In this document: positions 17,159 through 27,616 of the stretch, in pieces
Position numbering within the stretch: position 1 is the first letter of the stretch
How the letters are laid out: every line of letters begins with the position of its first letter
Origin: Actinomyces mediterranea
GTDB taxonomy: Bacteria > Actinomycetota > Actinomycetes > Actinomycetales > Actinomycetaceae
Length of the DNA stretch: 64,000 nt
NCBI RefSeq assembly: GCF_900155595.1
Contig: NZ_FTPB01000003.1
Span: forward strand, 62,001 to 126,000
Direction: 5' to 3'
Notes under the pieces: model-generated
What the model was told of the DNA's origin: nothing
Databases searched by the model: none
Seen by the model: only the letters and a program-made list of their open reading frames with translations
Program-made: the position numbers and the translations under genes

Positions 17159-18432
17159 GGGCGGATCGTCCCATCGCCCTCAATGATCCACGTTGACGTG
17201 GTGAGCTCTTCAAGGCCCATGGGGCCGCGCGCGTGGAGCTTCTGCGTGGAGATGCCGATCTCTGCGCCGAGCCCGAGCTGTCCGCCGTCGGTGAAGCGGG
17301 TGGAAGCGTTGATCGCGACGGCCACCGAGTCGAGTTCCGCGCGGAAACGGTTGGCGGAGTGGATCGAACGGGTGCAGATGGCCTCGGTGTGCCCGCTTGA
17401 ATAGCGGCGGATGTGGTCGATCGCCTCGTCAATGGAGCCGACGACTTTGACCGCGAGATCCATCGCCAAGTATTCGCGCTCCCAATCCTCGTCAGTGGCA
17501 TCGACGACCATGTCGGCATCGATCGACGGATTCGCATCGGCGATCGCGCGGGCGCGCTCATCGACGTGGAGGGTGACGCCCGCTGCGCTCAGACGCGCAA
17601 GAGAGCGGATCAGGAACTCCTCGGCGGCGTCGACATGCACGAGGAGTGTCTCCGCGGCATTGCACACTCCGACGCGCTGCGTCTTCGCGTTCATGATGAT
17701 GCGCTCCGCAGCGTCCAAGTCCGCCCCCGCGTCGACGTAGATGTGACAATTCCCGGTGCCGGTCTCAATGACGGGCACCGTCGACTGGGCGACGACCGCC
17801 GTGATGAGTCCGGCGCCGCCCCTGGGGATCAGGACGTCAATGCCCCCGCGGGCGCGCATCATCGCAGTCGCGCCCCCCCTGCCCCACGGATCGACTGTTT
17901 GGATGAGGTCGGCGGGAAGGTCCACTGCTCGCAGGGCGTCGCGCATGACGGAGATGATGACCCGATTCGTCTGCTCCGCCGCAGAGCCCCCTCGCAGGAT
18001 GACCGCATTGCCGGACTTGATGGCGAGAGAGGCGGCGTCGATGGTGACATTGGGGCGGGCCTCGTAGATCATGCCGATGACGCCCATGGGGACTCGCACC
18101 TGTGTGATACGCAGCCCTAGTTCATTCGTCGTCCCTCGGATGACCTCCCCCACGGGATCCGCGAGGGCGATGACGTCGCGGACCGCGTCGGCGATCGCAT
18201 CGAGGCGGGGGGCGGTGAGCGCGAGACGGTCGAGCAGCCCCTCGCTCATGGAGTTCTCGCGGCCTCGCTCGCAGTCAAGGGCATTCGCTTCGAGGATCTC
18301 ATCGCCGCGGTCGACCACGGCATCGGCGATTGCTGCGAGAGCGCGATTCTTCACGCCGGTTGTCGCGGTGGCCAGGACGCGCGCGGATGCGCGGGCGGCT
18401 GCGGTCATAGAGGAGATGTCGATGTCGCTCAT
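17155..18432 (-). CDS. proA: Gamma-glutamyl phosphate reductase
   Basis: This 425-residue enzyme catalyses the second step of proline synthesis, NADPH reduction of glutamyl-5-phosphate to the semialdehyde. It is an aldehyde-dehydrogenase fold with the catalytic cysteine in [10 protein letters not shown], the EARPNVT stretch and the oxyanion-region [10 protein letters not shown]. The start at 18432 matches the usual N-terminus; the frame is open upstream but runs into the end of proB. It lies 37 bp downstream of proB and overlaps nadD. Confidence 0.95.
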   Translation of the reverse strand: MSDIDISSMTAAARASARVLATATTGVKNRALAAIADAVVDRGDEILEANALDCERGRENSMSEGLLDRLALTAPRLDAIADAVRDVIALADPVGEVIRGTTNELGLRITQVRVPMGVIGMIYEARPNVTIDAASLAIKSGNAVILRGGSAAEQTNRVIISVMRDALRAVDLPADLIQTVDPWGRGGATAMMRARGGIDVLIPRGGAGLITAVVAQSTVPVIETGTGNCHIYVDAGADLDAAERIIMNAKTQRVGVCNAAETLLVHVDAAEEFLIRSLARLSAAGVTLHVDERARAIADANPSIDADMVVDATDEDWEREYLAMDLAVKVVGSIDEAIDHIRRYSSGHTEAICTRSIHSANRFRAELDSVAVAINASTRFTDGGQLGLGAEIGISTQKLHARGPMGLEELTTSTWIIEGDGTIRP

Positions 18433-18469
18433 GGCCTCATAATCGCACACCGCGGTCCGAGAATGCGGT

Positions 18470-19582
18470 TCAGAGCACAGGCGCGAGATCGTCGCGGTGG
18501 ATGATGGGACGCGGATGGTCCCAGCCCGCCAGTCGCAGGTCCGCCGCCGAAGAGCCCGCCATCTGGGCGATCGTGTCCGAATCATAGGTGACGATGCCCC
18601 GTCCCACCAACCTGGTCGGCGACGCGATGTTGACGACGTCCCCGGAGTCGAAGTGTCCATTCACCCCGGTGATGCCCGCGGCGAGCAGCGACTTCTTCCC
18701 CGTTGTCACCGCCTCGCCGGCGCCCTCGTCGACGAGAATCTCCCCGCGGGAGGGGGCGGCGTGGGCGATCCACAGGCGCCGCGACGCCGGCCGGATCGAC
18801 GTGGGTTCGAACCATGTGCCCGACTCGTTGCCCTCAAGCACTTGGGCGAGTTCGTCGGCGCTGGTCAGGACCACGCCGATGCCCGAGGAAGCCGCCATGG
18901 TCGCCGCCTGGACCTTCGAGACCATTCCACCCGAGCCGATCGCGGAGCCGGAACCCGTGACGAGGACGGCGTGCAGTTGATCGGTGGATGTGACCTCCCG
19001 AATGAGAGCAGCGCCGGGGCGCGAGGGCGGCGCCGTGTACAGGCCGTTGACGTCGGTGAGCAGGACGAGGGCGTCCGCGGCGACCATCTGTGCGATATAG
19101 GAGGCGAGCCGGTCATTGTCCCCGAATCGCAACTCTCGGGTCGTCACCGCGTCGTTCTCATTGATGATCGGCACGACGCCGAAGCCCATGAGACGATCGA
19201 GGGCTGCGCGCACATTCGTGTAGTGCTCGCGGCGCATGACGTCCTCAGTGGTGAGCAGAACCTGCGCGACGTCGAGATGGTGGGCCTGGAAGGCGGCGCT
19301 CCACCGGGCGACGAGCAGCCCCTGGCCCATTGCCGCGGCAGCCTGGACGGAGGCGAGGTCTCGAGGGCGGTGCGCCATCCCCAACGGGTCGATGCCCGCG
19401 GCGACCGCGCCGGAGGAGACGATGAGGATCTCCTTGCCGACCGTCTTCCACTTGGCGACGAGTTTGGCGACCGCGTCGATGCGGTTGAGGTCGAGACCGC
19501 CATCCGCCCTCGTCAGGGAGGAGGAGCCGATCTTGACGACGATGCGCCCGGCCTCGTTGATACGCCCTTTGAGGGAGGTCAC
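18470..19582 (-). CDS. proB: Glutamate 5-kinase
   Basis: This 370-residue enzyme phosphorylates glutamate as the first committed step of proline synthesis. The amino acid kinase domain starts with [10 protein letters not shown] and contains the INENDAV and FGDNDRLA motifs. A C-terminal PUA domain begins near residue 280, so it is the long form typical of feedback-inhibited enzymes. The ATG overlaps the obg stop (ATGA). The operon order obg-proB-proA is common in actinobacteria. Confidence 0.95.
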   Translation of the reverse strand: MTSLKGRINEAGRIVVKIGSSSLTRADGGLDLNRIDAVAKLVAKWKTVGKEILIVSSGAVAAGIDPLGMAHRPRDLASVQAAAAMGQGLLVARWSAAFQAHHLDVAQVLLTTEDVMRREHYTNVRAALDRLMGFGVVPIINENDAVTTRELRFGDNDRLASYIAQMVAADALVLLTDVNGLYTAPPSRPGAALIREVTSTDQLHAVLVTGSGSAIGSGGMVSKVQAATMAASSGIGVVLTSADELAQVLEGNESGTWFEPTSIRPASRRLWIAHAAPSRGEILVDEGAGEAVTTGKKSLLAAGITGVNGHFDSGDVVNIASPTRLVGRGIVTYDSDTIAQMAGSSAADLRLAGWDHPRPIIHRDDLAPVL

Positions 19583-21114
19583 CGCTTCGCCTTCCCGCTC
19601 GTGTCCTCATCGGTCCACATGCCCGCCTGGCGCTCCATCCACAATTCTTCGCGGGCAGCGGCCTTGGCATCCATGACCTGATGATAGACCTCGCGCTTCT
19701 CCTTGCGGGTGGGGCGTTGCGACTGATCGAGGCGAAGGTCGGTTCCGCGCTGCCCGAGCAGCTCGGGCCCTGTCGTCAGCGTCGGCTCCCAGTCGAAGAC
19801 GACGCCGCCCACGAGATCTCCGATGACGACCGTGTCCCCTGCGACGGCGCCCGCCTCCATGAGCGCGTCCTCTACTCCTGCCGCTGCAAGGCGGTCGGCG
19901 AGATAGCCGACGGCCTCGTCGTTGGAGAAGTCCGTCTGGCGCACCCAGCGCTCCGGCTTGTCGCCGCGCACCTGGTAGACGTCCTCGCCGTCTTTGCTGG
20001 TCACGGTCACGCTGATCTTCGAAGCAGAGCCCACCGCCTTGGGGCGGATCACGGGCCGGGCCGCTTCGAGCGCGGGCAGTGAGGCGCGGTGTTCGAGGAC
20101 GAGCCGGGCGAGGGTGAAGGACAGTTCTTTGAGTCCCTCATGAGTGGCCGCCGAGACCTCGTGGATCGGCCAGCCGAATCGTTCCAGGTCGGGGCGCGTG
20201 ATCTCGGCGAGGTCGCGGCCGTCGGGGACGTCGATCTTGTTGAGGACGATGACGCGGGGGCGCTCCATGAGCGGCACATAGCCCTCGACGGCTCCCAGAT
20301 CGCCCTCGTAGGCTCCGAGCTCCTCTTCGATCGTTTCAAGATCGGAGACCGGGTCGCGCTCCACGTCGTAGACGGCGGTGTCGAGGACGTGGACGATGAC
20401 CCCGCAGCGCTCGATGTGGCGCAGGAAGTCCAGTCCGAGGCCCTTGCCCCGTGATGCCCCGGGGATGAGGCCGGGGACGTCGGCGATCGTGTAGCGGGTG
20501 TCCCCCGCTTGAACGACCCCAAGGTTGGGGATGAGGGTGGTGAAGGGGTAGTCGGCGATCTTGGGGCGCGCCGCGGACATGGCGGCGATGATTGACGACT
20601 TGCCTGCCGAGGGGAATCCGACGAGGGCGACATCGGCAACCGACTTGAGTTCGAGGACGACGTCGCGCTCTTGTCCGGGTTCGCCCAAGAGCGCGAAGCC
20701 GGGGGCCTTACGGGCCTTCGAGGCGAGCGCGGCATTGCCCAGTCCCCCGTGCCCGCCCTCGGCGATAACGAAACGTCCGCCCGCGCCGGTGAGGTCTGCG
20801 AGGAGTTCACCGCTGGTGGATTTGACGACGGTGCCGTCGGGGACCGGCAAGATAATGTCCTGCCCGGTCTTGCCCTGGCGGAAGTCGCCCATGCCCCCGG
20901 TGCCGTTCTGGGCGCGCTGGTGGGGACTGCGGTGGTAGGCGAGTAGCGTCGTCACCTGCGGATCCACTTCGAGGATCACAGACCCCCCATTGCCGCCGTC
21001 GCCGCCGTCGGGGCCGGCGAGGGGCTTGAACTTCTCGCGCTTGATCGAGGCAACGCCGTTGCCTCCGTTACCGCCCGCCGCGTGAATAGTCACGCGATCA
21101 ACGAAGTCTGCCAT
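19579..21114 (-). CDS. obg: GTPase Obg/CgtA
   Basis: This 511-residue ribosome-associated GTPase takes part in 50S assembly and growth control. The glycine-rich Obg fold spans residues 1-158 ([19 protein letters not shown]). The G domain follows with GFPSAGKS (P-loop), DYPFTTL, DVPGL and NKID. A C-terminal OCT domain appears around residues 360-440. The extra basic tail is usual for actinobacteria. It follows rpmA and rplU in the conserved L21-L27-Obg order. Confidence 0.97.
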   Translation of the reverse strand: MADFVDRVTIHAAGGNGGNGVASIKREKFKPLAGPDGGDGGNGGSVILEVDPQVTTLLAYHRSPHQRAQNGTGGMGDFRQGKTGQDIILPVPDGTVVKSTSGELLADLTGAGGRFVIAEGGHGGLGNAALASKARKAPGFALLGEPGQERDVVLELKSVADVALVGFPSAGKSSIIAAMSAARPKIADYPFTTLIPNLGVVQAGDTRYTIADVPGLIPGASRGKGLGLDFLRHIERCGVIVHVLDTAVYDVERDPVSDLETIEEELGAYEGDLGAVEGYVPLMERPRVIVLNKIDVPDGRDLAEITRPDLERFGWPIHEVSAATHEGLKELSFTLARLVLEHRASLPALEAARPVIRPKAVGSASKISVTVTSKDGEDVYQVRGDKPERWVRQTDFSNDEAVGYLADRLAAAGVEDALMEAGAVAGDTVVIGDLVGGVVFDWEPTLTTGPELLGQRGTDLRLDQSQRPTRKEKREVYHQVMDAKAAAREELWMERQAGMWTDEDTSGKAKR

Positions 21115-21156
21115 ATCGACTCCCTAAAGCCTGGGGGTGGGAAGTGTATGGGAAAA

Positions 21157-21181
21157 GGGCGCCCGGCTGTGCCGGACGCCC
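21157..21181 (-). terminator. Hairpin with T-run after rpmA
   Basis: On the minus strand, GGGCGTCCGGC pairs with GCCGGGCGCCC across a 3-nt loop with one mismatch. TTTTCC follows directly, giving an intrinsic terminator 22 nt past the rpmA stop. It may attenuate read-through into obg. Confidence 0.65.
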
Positions 21182-21202
21182 CCTGCCGAATGGTCGTCGT
21201 TG

Positions 21203-21463
21203 TCAGGCGGATGCCTGCTCGACGACGTTGACGACCCTGCGGTCGCGCTTGGTACCGAATTCGACTGCACCGGCGCGCAGGGCGAACAACGTGTCGTCCT
21301 TGCCGCGGCCGACGCCGTCGCCCGGGTGGAAGTGGGTGCCGCGCTGGCGGACAAGGATCTCGCCTGCGTTGACGAGCTGGCCGCCGTAACGCTTCACGCC
21401 CAGCCTCTGAGCGTTCGAGTCGCGGCCGTTGCGGGAGGAGCCAAGGCCCTTCTTATGTGCCAT
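21203..21463 (-). CDS. rpmA: 50S ribosomal protein L27
   Basis: This 86-residue ribosomal protein starts [16 protein letters not shown], the conserved N-terminus that reaches towards the peptidyl transferase centre, without the cleavable extension seen in Firmicutes. The body motifs LGVKRYGGQ and GTHFHPG are canonical. It is 33 bp downstream of rplU. Confidence 0.98.
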   Translation of the reverse strand: MAHKKGLGSSRNGRDSNAQRLGVKRYGGQLVNAGEILVRQRGTHFHPGDGVGRGKDDTLFALRAGAVEFGTKRDRRVVNVVEQASA

Positions 21464-21496
21464 CAGAAACTACTTTCTGCTCGAATGATTCTCAGG

Positions 21497-21805
21497 TCAG
21501 GCGATCTCGGTGATCTTAACGACCGACATCTTCTGACGGTGTCCCTGGCGCTTGCGGTAGCCCGACTTGTTCTTGTACTTGATGATGGAGATCTTCGGAC
21601 CCTTTGCAGAATCGACGACCTCGGCCTTGACGGTGACCTTACCCAGCTTGGCAGCGTCGACGGTGATGACATCGCCATCAACCAGCATCAGCGGCTGAAG
21701 CTCTATGCTGGAGCCGATTTCCTCGGCACGCTTGTCGACGACGACGACGTCACCGACGGACACCTTTTCCTGTCGGCCGCCAGCCTTGACGATCGCGTAG
21801 ACCAC
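21497..21805 (-). CDS. rplU: 50S ribosomal protein L21
   Basis: This 102-residue protein is recognised by the VYAIVKAGGRQEKV start and the C-terminal KSGYRKRQGHRQ RNA-binding motif. I place the start at the GTG at 21805, preceded by a purine-rich GAGAAGAGATGAG, because the family begins there. The upstream in-frame extension to 21850 lies in the leader. Confidence 0.96.
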   Translation of the reverse strand: MVYAIVKAGGRQEKVSVGDVVVVDKRAEEIGSSIELQPLMLVDGDVITVDAAKLGKVTVKAEVVDSAKGPKISIIKYKNKSGYRKRQGHRQKMSVVKITEIA

Positions 21806-21915
21806 GTTGAGCTCATCTCTTCTCGAAAACGGAGCGGGAACCTTCGGCACCGACCCCTGTCAGAGCGAATAGTCATCCCGTTGGCGCTTCTTGCGCCGAC
21901 GATCAAATTTAGCCG

Positions 21916-21945
21916 AATCGACCAACGAAGGGCAACTTCGACGGC
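21916..21945 (-). promoter_or_regulatory. rplU: Candidate promoter for rplU-rpmA
   Basis: On the minus strand TTGCCC (21945-21940) and TAAATT (21921-21916) are 18 bp apart, close to sigma-A consensus. They lie about 110 bp before the L21 start. A small GGCGC/GCGCC hairpin at 21893-21907 would lie in the 5' leader. This assignment is inference from consensus only. Confidence 0.4.
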
Positions 21946-22012
21946 CTATTCGCACAGTATTCCCACTGTGCGATTCCACACCCCGAAGAGCGGGTCGCGC
22001 CCCTTGGAGCAT

Positions 22013-24412
22013 TCACCCGGCGTTGACGACGCCCGTCGAGGCAACGCGGCGGCGCCTCTTCGTCTTGGGGACGCTGGCGTCGCTCGGAGCCTCGGGCAGG
22101 GTGATCATATCGGTGGTTTGCGTGGCCGCCTCAGGGGACTGTTCGACTCGAGCGGGCAATTCGAGCGTCACGACCGGGGCCTGCGCCTGCGGTTCCGTGC
22201 TCGACGCAGCAACCGCTCGCCTGCGGCGGGGGCGCTTGACCGGTTCGGGGGCTGGCTCCACGGGTGTTGCGGCCCCGCCGACTGTTTCGGCAACGACGGG
22301 CGCATCGACGACCGACTCTGAGGCGACGCGGCGGCGACGTCGGGGCCGGGGTGCTTTGCCCTCGGCTCCACCCGCCGTGGCGGGCTCATCGGCCCCCGAC
22401 GTAGTCCCCGCGGCCTTGCTCGGATCGGTGTCGGCGGCCTCCGACGGCTCCTCCTCCGCCTTGCGGGTCGCGGCGGCGATCGCGGACAGTGCTTTCTTTG
22501 CCTTCGCGTGCTCGGCGTCGTCCTCGATGCGCCGGAGTTCGACCTGGTTCTTCTTACGCTTCGAGGACTTCGATCCGCCGGTGCGGTCCTGGGCTCCGCT
22601 GAGTTCAACCGGGTGGGAGTGGACGATGAATCCGCGGCCCTCGCATGCCTCGCACGGCGTCGAAAAGGCTTCGACGAGGCCCTCCCCCACTCGTTTGCGG
22701 GTCATCTGGACCAGTCCGAGCGACGTGATTTCGGTGACCTGGTGGCGCGTTCGATCCCTGCCGAGGCATTCGACGAGACGGCGCAGAACGAGGTCGCGAT
22801 TGGATTCGAGGACCATGTCGACGAAGTCGACGATGATGATGCCGCCGATGTCACGCAGGCGCAGCTGGCGGACGATCTCCTCAGCGGCCTCAAGGTTGTT
22901 GCGGGTGACCGTCTCTTCGAGGGTGCCGCCGTGGCCGATGAACTTACCGGTGTTGACGTCGATGACGGTCATCGCCTCGGTGCGGTCGATGATGAGGGTG
23001 CCGCCGCTGGGCAGCCACACCTTGCGGTCCATGCCCTTCGACAGCTGCTCGTCGATGCGGTTGGCGGCGAAGACGTCGTCAGTGCCGACCCATTTCTCCA
23101 CACGGCCCGACAGTTCGGGTGAGAGCTCATCGATATACGACTTCACGGTGTCGTAGGTGTCTAAGCCCTGGATGATGAGCGAGCCGAAGTCCTCGTTGAA
23201 GATATCGCGCACGACCCTGACGGCGAGTTCGGGCTCGCCTCGCAGCAGGACGGGGGCGTTCTTCGTCTGCGTCTGTTTCTTCTCAATATCCGCCCACTGC
23301 TTCGCGAGGCGTGCGACGTCGTCGCGGATCTGTTCTTCGGAGGCGCCCTCGGCTGCGGTGCGCACGATGACTCCCGCGCCCTGGGGAACGATCTGCTTGA
23401 GGATCTTCTTCAGGCGGCTGCGCTCACGATCGGGCAGTTTGCGGGAGATCCCCATCATCGACCCATTGGGGATGAGGACGAGGTAGCGCCCGGCGAGGGT
23501 GATCTGGCTGGTGAGACGCGCGCCCTTATGGCCGATCGGGTCCTTCGTGACCTGGACGAGGACGGGGTCGCCGGACTTGAGGGCGGACTCGATGCGGCGC
23601 TGCTTGCCTTCGAGTCCGACGGCATCCCAATTCACTTCGCCCGCATACAGCACGGCATTGCGTCCGCGACCGATGTCGACGAATGCGGCCTCCATCGAGG
23701 GCAGGACATTCTGCACCCTGCCCAGGTAAATATTGCCGACCATCGACTTCTGGGTGCGCCTGGCCACGTAGTGCTCGACGAGCAGGCCGTCTTCGAGGAT
23801 CGCGATCTGGTCGAGGCCCTCGTGGTCGCGGATCACCATGGAACGGTTGACGGATTCGCGGCGCGCAAGGAACTCCGACTCGGTGATTCCGTGACGGCGG
23901 CGCCCCTCCTTGCGGCCCTCTCTGCGGCGCTGCTTCTTCGCCTCGAGCCTGGTGGAGCCCTTGAGGGCCTTCACCTCGTCATCGGGCTCGGCATCGTTCA
24001 CCGCTTCCGTCGAGCGCGAGCGGCGGCGGCGGCGACGGCTCGTCCCCTCTTCGGTCTCGTCTGCGTCCGAGGCGGAGTCGTCCGTCTGCGGGGCCTCCGA
24101 CGGCTGTTCGGCGGCCTCGTCCCGGACGGGTGCGGCCTGGGCGTCTGCATCCTTGTCTTTGCGGGTGCGGCGCTTTCGCTTGGGCGTCTCCGGCGCGGCG
24201 GGCGCGGATTCTTCTGCAGGCGCCTCTTGTGCGTCGGCGGGCTCAGCCTTGCGGCGCGAACGGGTTTTCTTCTCCCGGATGGGCGCTTCCTGGGGGGCCG
24301 CTTCACGTTCGTGCGGAGCCTCCTGGAAGACGGGTGCTTGGAATGCCGGTGCTTGGAACAGCAGCGAAGCCGCCGGTGTTTGAGGTGCCGACGCGTTATT
24401 CTCGGTGCTCAC
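22013..24412 (-). CDS. rne: Ribonuclease E/G family protein
   Basis: This 799-residue endoribonuclease acts in mRNA decay and rRNA processing. A long low-complexity N-terminal extension rich in Ala, Glu, Arg and Lys precedes the S1 domain (NIYLGRVQNVLPSMEAAFVD). The catalytic core has the DVNTGKF and IVDFVDM aspartates and a zinc-link CEACEGRG. Another basic, Pro/Ala-rich tail ends the protein, an arrangement typical of actinobacterial RNase E. The GTG at 24412 is chosen for the ATGGAG site upstream; the frame is open to 24628 but noncoding in character. Confidence 0.93.
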   Translation of the reverse strand: MSTENNASAPQTPAASLLFQAPAFQAPVFQEAPHEREAAPQEAPIREKKTRSRRKAEPADAQEAPAEESAPAAPETPKRKRRTRKDKDADAQAAPVRDEAAEQPSEAPQTDDSASDADETEEGTSRRRRRRSRSTEAVNDAEPDDEVKALKGSTRLEAKKQRRREGRKEGRRRHGITESEFLARRESVNRSMVIRDHEGLDQIAILEDGLLVEHYVARRTQKSMVGNIYLGRVQNVLPSMEAAFVDIGRGRNAVLYAGEVNWDAVGLEGKQRRIESALKSGDPVLVQVTKDPIGHKGARLTSQITLAGRYLVLIPNGSMMGISRKLPDRERSRLKKILKQIVPQGAGVIVRTAAEGASEEQIRDDVARLAKQWADIEKKQTQTKNAPVLLRGEPELAVRVVRDIFNEDFGSLIIQGLDTYDTVKSYIDELSPELSGRVEKWVGTDDVFAANRIDEQLSKGMDRKVWLPSGGTLIIDRTEAMTVIDVNTGKFIGHGGTLEETVTRNNLEAAEEIVRQLRLRDIGGIIIVDFVDMVLESNRDLVLRRLVECLGRDRTRHQVTEITSLGLVQMTRKRVGEGLVEAFSTPCEACEGRGFIVHSHPVELSGAQDRTGGSKSSKRKKNQVELRRIEDDAEHAKAKKALSAIAAATRKAEEEPSEAADTDPSKAAGTTSGADEPATAGGAEGKAPRPRRRRRVASESVVDAPVVAETVGGAATPVEPAPEPVKRPRRRRAVAASSTEPQAQAPVVTLELPARVEQSPEAATQTTDMITLPEAPSDASVPKTKRRRRVASTGVVNAG

Positions 24413-24710
24413 GATTCTCCATTTTTCGGCGACATCCCCACACCGGGCGTCGCCCTCGTACTCACCCGCTCGGGGTGGAAACCTATTGCGGTTCGCGCTG
24501 TGCCCGACGGCTCGCCGGAACCCGCAGGCCCACTCGGCGCAGCACATGAGGCGATGGTGTGCTCCCCTCAACCACGTCTGCGACCATTGTCGCACACACC
24601 GGCGCGCTTGCATGATGACAAGAAACACGCCCCCGTCACCCCCAAGGAGATGGCGACTTGGCCATGTATGTCACCAAAGTGCATCAATCACCCCTATACG
24701 GCCGAAAGGC

Positions 24711-24759
24711 CTAGGTTTATGGGCTATCTTTTGCACTAAGCCTATGACGATAGTCCTAG
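24711..24759. promoter_or_regulatory. cydA: Interrupted dyad upstream of cydA
   Basis: The left arm has CTAGG (24711-24715) and CTATC (24724-24728). The right arm has GATAG (24749-24753) and CCTAG (24755-24759), giving a two-part imperfect dyad in the 190-bp cydA leader. A TTGCAC at 24731-24736 could be a -35 element. The identity of a binding protein is unknown, and the dyad does not resemble the Rex site I know. Confidence 0.35.
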
Positions 24760-24826
24760 ACAATCCTGGACCGTCGTCAAACAGCGGTCCATCCATCACC
24801 ACATCTCTTGAGGGAAGGCACACAAC

Positions 24827-26380
24827 ATGACCCTCGCTCAGGCTGCGCTCGATTCAGTCATGATCGGACGATGGCAGTTCGGCATCACCACCGTCTACCA
24901 CTTCATCCTGGTCCCGCTGACGATCGGCCTTTCGCTATTGGTCGCCATCATGCAGACGTGCTGGCACACAACCGGAAGGGAGCATTGGCTACAGGCCACC
25001 CGATTCTTCGGAAAACTCCTCCTCATCAACTTCGCCCTCGGCGTCGCCACCGGCATCGTGCAGGAATTCCAATTCGGCATGAACTGGTCGGAGTACTCGC
25101 GCTACGTCGGCGACATTTTCGGAGCCCCGCTTGCCGTCGAGGCGCTCCTCGCGTTCTTCCTCGAATCCACATTCCTCGGACTGTGGATCTTCGGCTGGGG
25201 ACGCCTGTCCAAGACCCTCCACCTCGTCACCATCTGGTGCGTCGCCGCGGGAACAACGATCTCCGCCATGTGGATCCTCGGCGCGAACTCCTGGATGCAG
25301 CACCCTGTGGGCGCTGTGTTCAATCCTGAGACAGGACGCGCTGAACTCGACGGCCCCATGTCCTTCTTCCAGATCATCGCGAGCCCCGTGTTCTTGTGGG
25401 AGTTCGTCCACGTCATCGCCTCCGCCTGGCTCGTCGCCGGTACCTTTGTCGCAGGCCTCGCCCTGTGGTGGATGGTCCGCGCGCAGCGCGAAGGCTCCGC
25501 CGAGGCGAGAGCACAGGCGTCGGATGTGTGGCGCCCCATCGCCCGATTCGGCCTCCTCGTCGTCCTCATCGGCGGCCTGGGGACCGTGACGACCGGCCAT
25601 TTCCAGGGCCAGCTCCTCGTCGAGGAACAGCCGATGAAGATGGCGGCAGCCGAGGGCGTGTGCGTCGACACCGAGGGCGCCGCCTTCACCGTCGCCCAAT
25701 TCGGGTCATGCCCCCTGAATGAGTCGGGCAAACAGCCCACGAAGTTCCTTGAGGTCCCCGGCGTCGCGGCATTCATGTCGCACAACTCCTTCACCGCCGA
25801 GGTACAGGGCGTCGTCGACATTCAGGAGCGCATGGTCGAGTTGCTCAATGCGAATGAGGACTTCACCGCCAAGTACGGAGACGCCTCCGCCTACGACTTC
25901 CGCCCGCCCCAGATGGTGACCTTCTGGAGCTTCCGATTCATGATCGGCCTGGGAATGGTGGCATTCCTGCTCGCCGCGTGGGGCCTGTGGGTCACCCGTA
26001 AAGGCGGGGTGTCGGATTCGAAGCTCCTCGGCTGGTTCGCCCTCATCAACCTGCCGCTGCCCTTCCTCGCGGCGACCTTCGGGTGGCTCTTCACCGAGAT
26101 GGGCCGACAGCCGTGGATCGTCGTGCCGAATCTGCTCGCCCTCCAGGCCGGAGACCTGTCGGGCTCCGTCCTGCTGATGACGGATGCGGCCATCTCGCCG
26201 AATGTCTCGGCGGGAGAGATGCTCGCGACCCTCATCGGTTTCACCCTGCTGTACGCCATTCTCGGCGTCATTTGGTTCCTCCTCATGAGGCGCTACGCCC
26301 TTGAGGGCATCCACACGTCTCAGAAGCAGAGGGAAAGCGCCGAGCAGCCCGTTGCCGCCGATCTTTCCTTCGGATACTGA
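24827..26380 (+). CDS. cydA: Cytochrome bd ubiquinol oxidase subunit I
   Basis: This 517-residue membrane subunit of the bd-type terminal oxidase oxidises quinol and reduces oxygen with high affinity. It begins with the conserved RWQFGITTVYHF stretch (histidine haem ligand) and has about nine hydrophobic helices. It includes GRQPW and the Q-loop region between helices with KMAAAEG. The Q-loop is short, as in Gram-positives. A GAGGGAAGG ribosome site precedes the ATG. It is the first gene of cydAB-DC. Confidence 0.96.
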   Translation: MTLAQAALDSVMIGRWQFGITTVYHFILVPLTIGLSLLVAIMQTCWHTTGREHWLQATRFFGKLLLINFALGVATGIVQEFQFGMNWSEYSRYVGDIFGAPLAVEALLAFFLESTFLGLWIFGWGRLSKTLHLVTIWCVAAGTTISAMWILGANSWMQHPVGAVFNPETGRAELDGPMSFFQIIASPVFLWEFVHVIASAWLVAGTFVAGLALWWMVRAQREGSAEARAQASDVWRPIARFGLLVVLIGGLGTVTTGHFQGQLLVEEQPMKMAAAEGVCVDTEGAAFTVAQFGSCPLNESGKQPTKFLEVPGVAAFMSHNSFTAEVQGVVDIQERMVELLNANEDFTAKYGDASAYDFRPPQMVTFWSFRFMIGLGMVAFLLAAWGLWVTRKGGVSDSKLLGWFALINLPLPFLAATFGWLFTEMGRQPWIVVPNLLALQAGDLSGSVLLMTDAAISPNVSAGEMLATLIGFTLLYAILGVIWFLLMRRYALEGIHTSQKQRESAEQPVAADLSFGY

Positions 26381-26392
26381 GAGGAGACTCAG

Positions 26393-27514
26393 GTGTCACT
26401 GTCCATCCTCTGGTTCATTCTCATCGCCGTCTTGTGGACGGCCTACCTCGTCCTCGAGGGCTTCGACTTCGGTGTGGGCGCCCTGCTCCCCCTCGTCGCC
26501 AAGAACGATGAGGAGCGCACTCAGGCCGTCAGGACGATCGGCCCCCACTGGGACGGGAACGAGGTGTGGCTGCTCACCGCGGGCGGTGCGACCTTCGCCG
26601 CCTTCCCCGAGTGGTACGCGACCATGTTCTCTGGTATGTACCTCGCACTGTTCCTCATCCTCTTCGCCCTCATCATCCGTATCTCGGCGCTCGAGTGGCG
26701 TTCGAAGATCGCGAGCCCCGCGTGGCGGCGCATCTGGGACATCACACACGCCGTGTCCGCATGGCTCGTGCCGATTCTGCTCGGCGTCGCATTCGCGAAC
26801 TTCATCCAGGGCATGGCGATCGAGGTCCTCGACCCGGCGACGGGCGAGGTCGTCGCACCCGATATGGTCGCCGACTCGCTGGCGACCGCCACACACCAGT
26901 TGACCGGCGGGTTCTTCTCGCTCCTCACGCCCTACACGATCCTTGGCGGCGCAACCGTCCTGGCCGTGTGCCTGGCCCACGGAGCGCAGTTCCTCGCACT
27001 CAAGACGGAGGGCAATGTGCGCGAGCGCGCCAACGCCCTCGCCGCTCCGCTGACGGTCGGCGCCACCATCGTGGCGGCAGTGTTCTTGCTCATCGGACAA
27101 TTCGCGTACACCACGAATGTCTTCGCGTGGGTCCCGCTGCTCGTCGCCGCCCTGTCGATCATCGCGTCGGCCGTGTTCTCGCAAAAGGTCCTGCGCCGCG
27201 AGGGCCTGTCCTTCGTGTTCTCGGCGCTGGCGATCACCGGCACCGTCGCCTGGGTCTTCTCCTCGATGGCCCCGGCCGTTCAGAAATCCTCGATCGACCC
27301 GTCGTATTCGCTCACCATTGAGCAGGCGTCGTCCTCGCAGGCGACCCTGACGGTGATGACGATCGTCGCCGCGTGCTTCGTCCCGATCGTCCTGGCGTAC
27401 ACCGCCTGGTCGTACTGGGTGTTCCGCACAAGGGTGTCGGTCGATGATGTCGATCATTCGGTCGGACTGCTGCCCAAGTCGATCCGTCTGGGAGAGAACT
27501 TCCTCGCGGGCTGA
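26393..27514 (+). CDS. cydB: Cytochrome bd ubiquinol oxidase subunit II
   Basis: This 373-residue polytopic partner of CydA is recognised by the VLEGFDFGVGALLP and GPHWDGNEVWL motifs of helix 1-2 and by its pattern of eight or more hydrophobic segments. It starts at a GTG preceded by GAGGAGAC, 12 bp after cydA. A strong hairpin follows the gene. Confidence 0.96.
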   Translation: MSLSILWFILIAVLWTAYLVLEGFDFGVGALLPLVAKNDEERTQAVRTIGPHWDGNEVWLLTAGGATFAAFPEWYATMFSGMYLALFLILFALIIRISALEWRSKIASPAWRRIWDITHAVSAWLVPILLGVAFANFIQGMAIEVLDPATGEVVAPDMVADSLATATHQLTGGFFSLLTPYTILGGATVLAVCLAHGAQFLALKTEGNVRERANALAAPLTVGATIVAAVFLLIGQFAYTTNVFAWVPLLVAALSIIASAVFSQKVLRREGLSFVFSALAITGTVAWVFSSMAPAVQKSSIDPSYSLTIEQASSSQATLTVMTIVAACFVPIVLAYTAWSYWVFRTRVSVDDVDHSVGLLPKSIRLGENFLAG

Positions 27515-27528
27515 TCTCCCCGTCACAT

Positions 27529-27566
27529 GGTGGGGTCCCGGTATGGCACGACACCGGGACCCCACC
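27529..27566 (+). terminator. Strong hairpin between cydB and cydD
   Basis: A perfect 14-bp stem (GGTGGGGTCCCGGT and its complement) with a 10-nt loop lies 14 nt after the cydB stop. No T-run follows, so it could act as a terminator, a 3'-end stabiliser, or an RNA-processing boundary that sets CydAB above CydDC. Confidence 0.6.
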
Positions 27567-27616
27567 GCATCTCAGGACTTTCGACCTAAATAGGCTTTGT
27601 GGGGAATAATGGTTCA

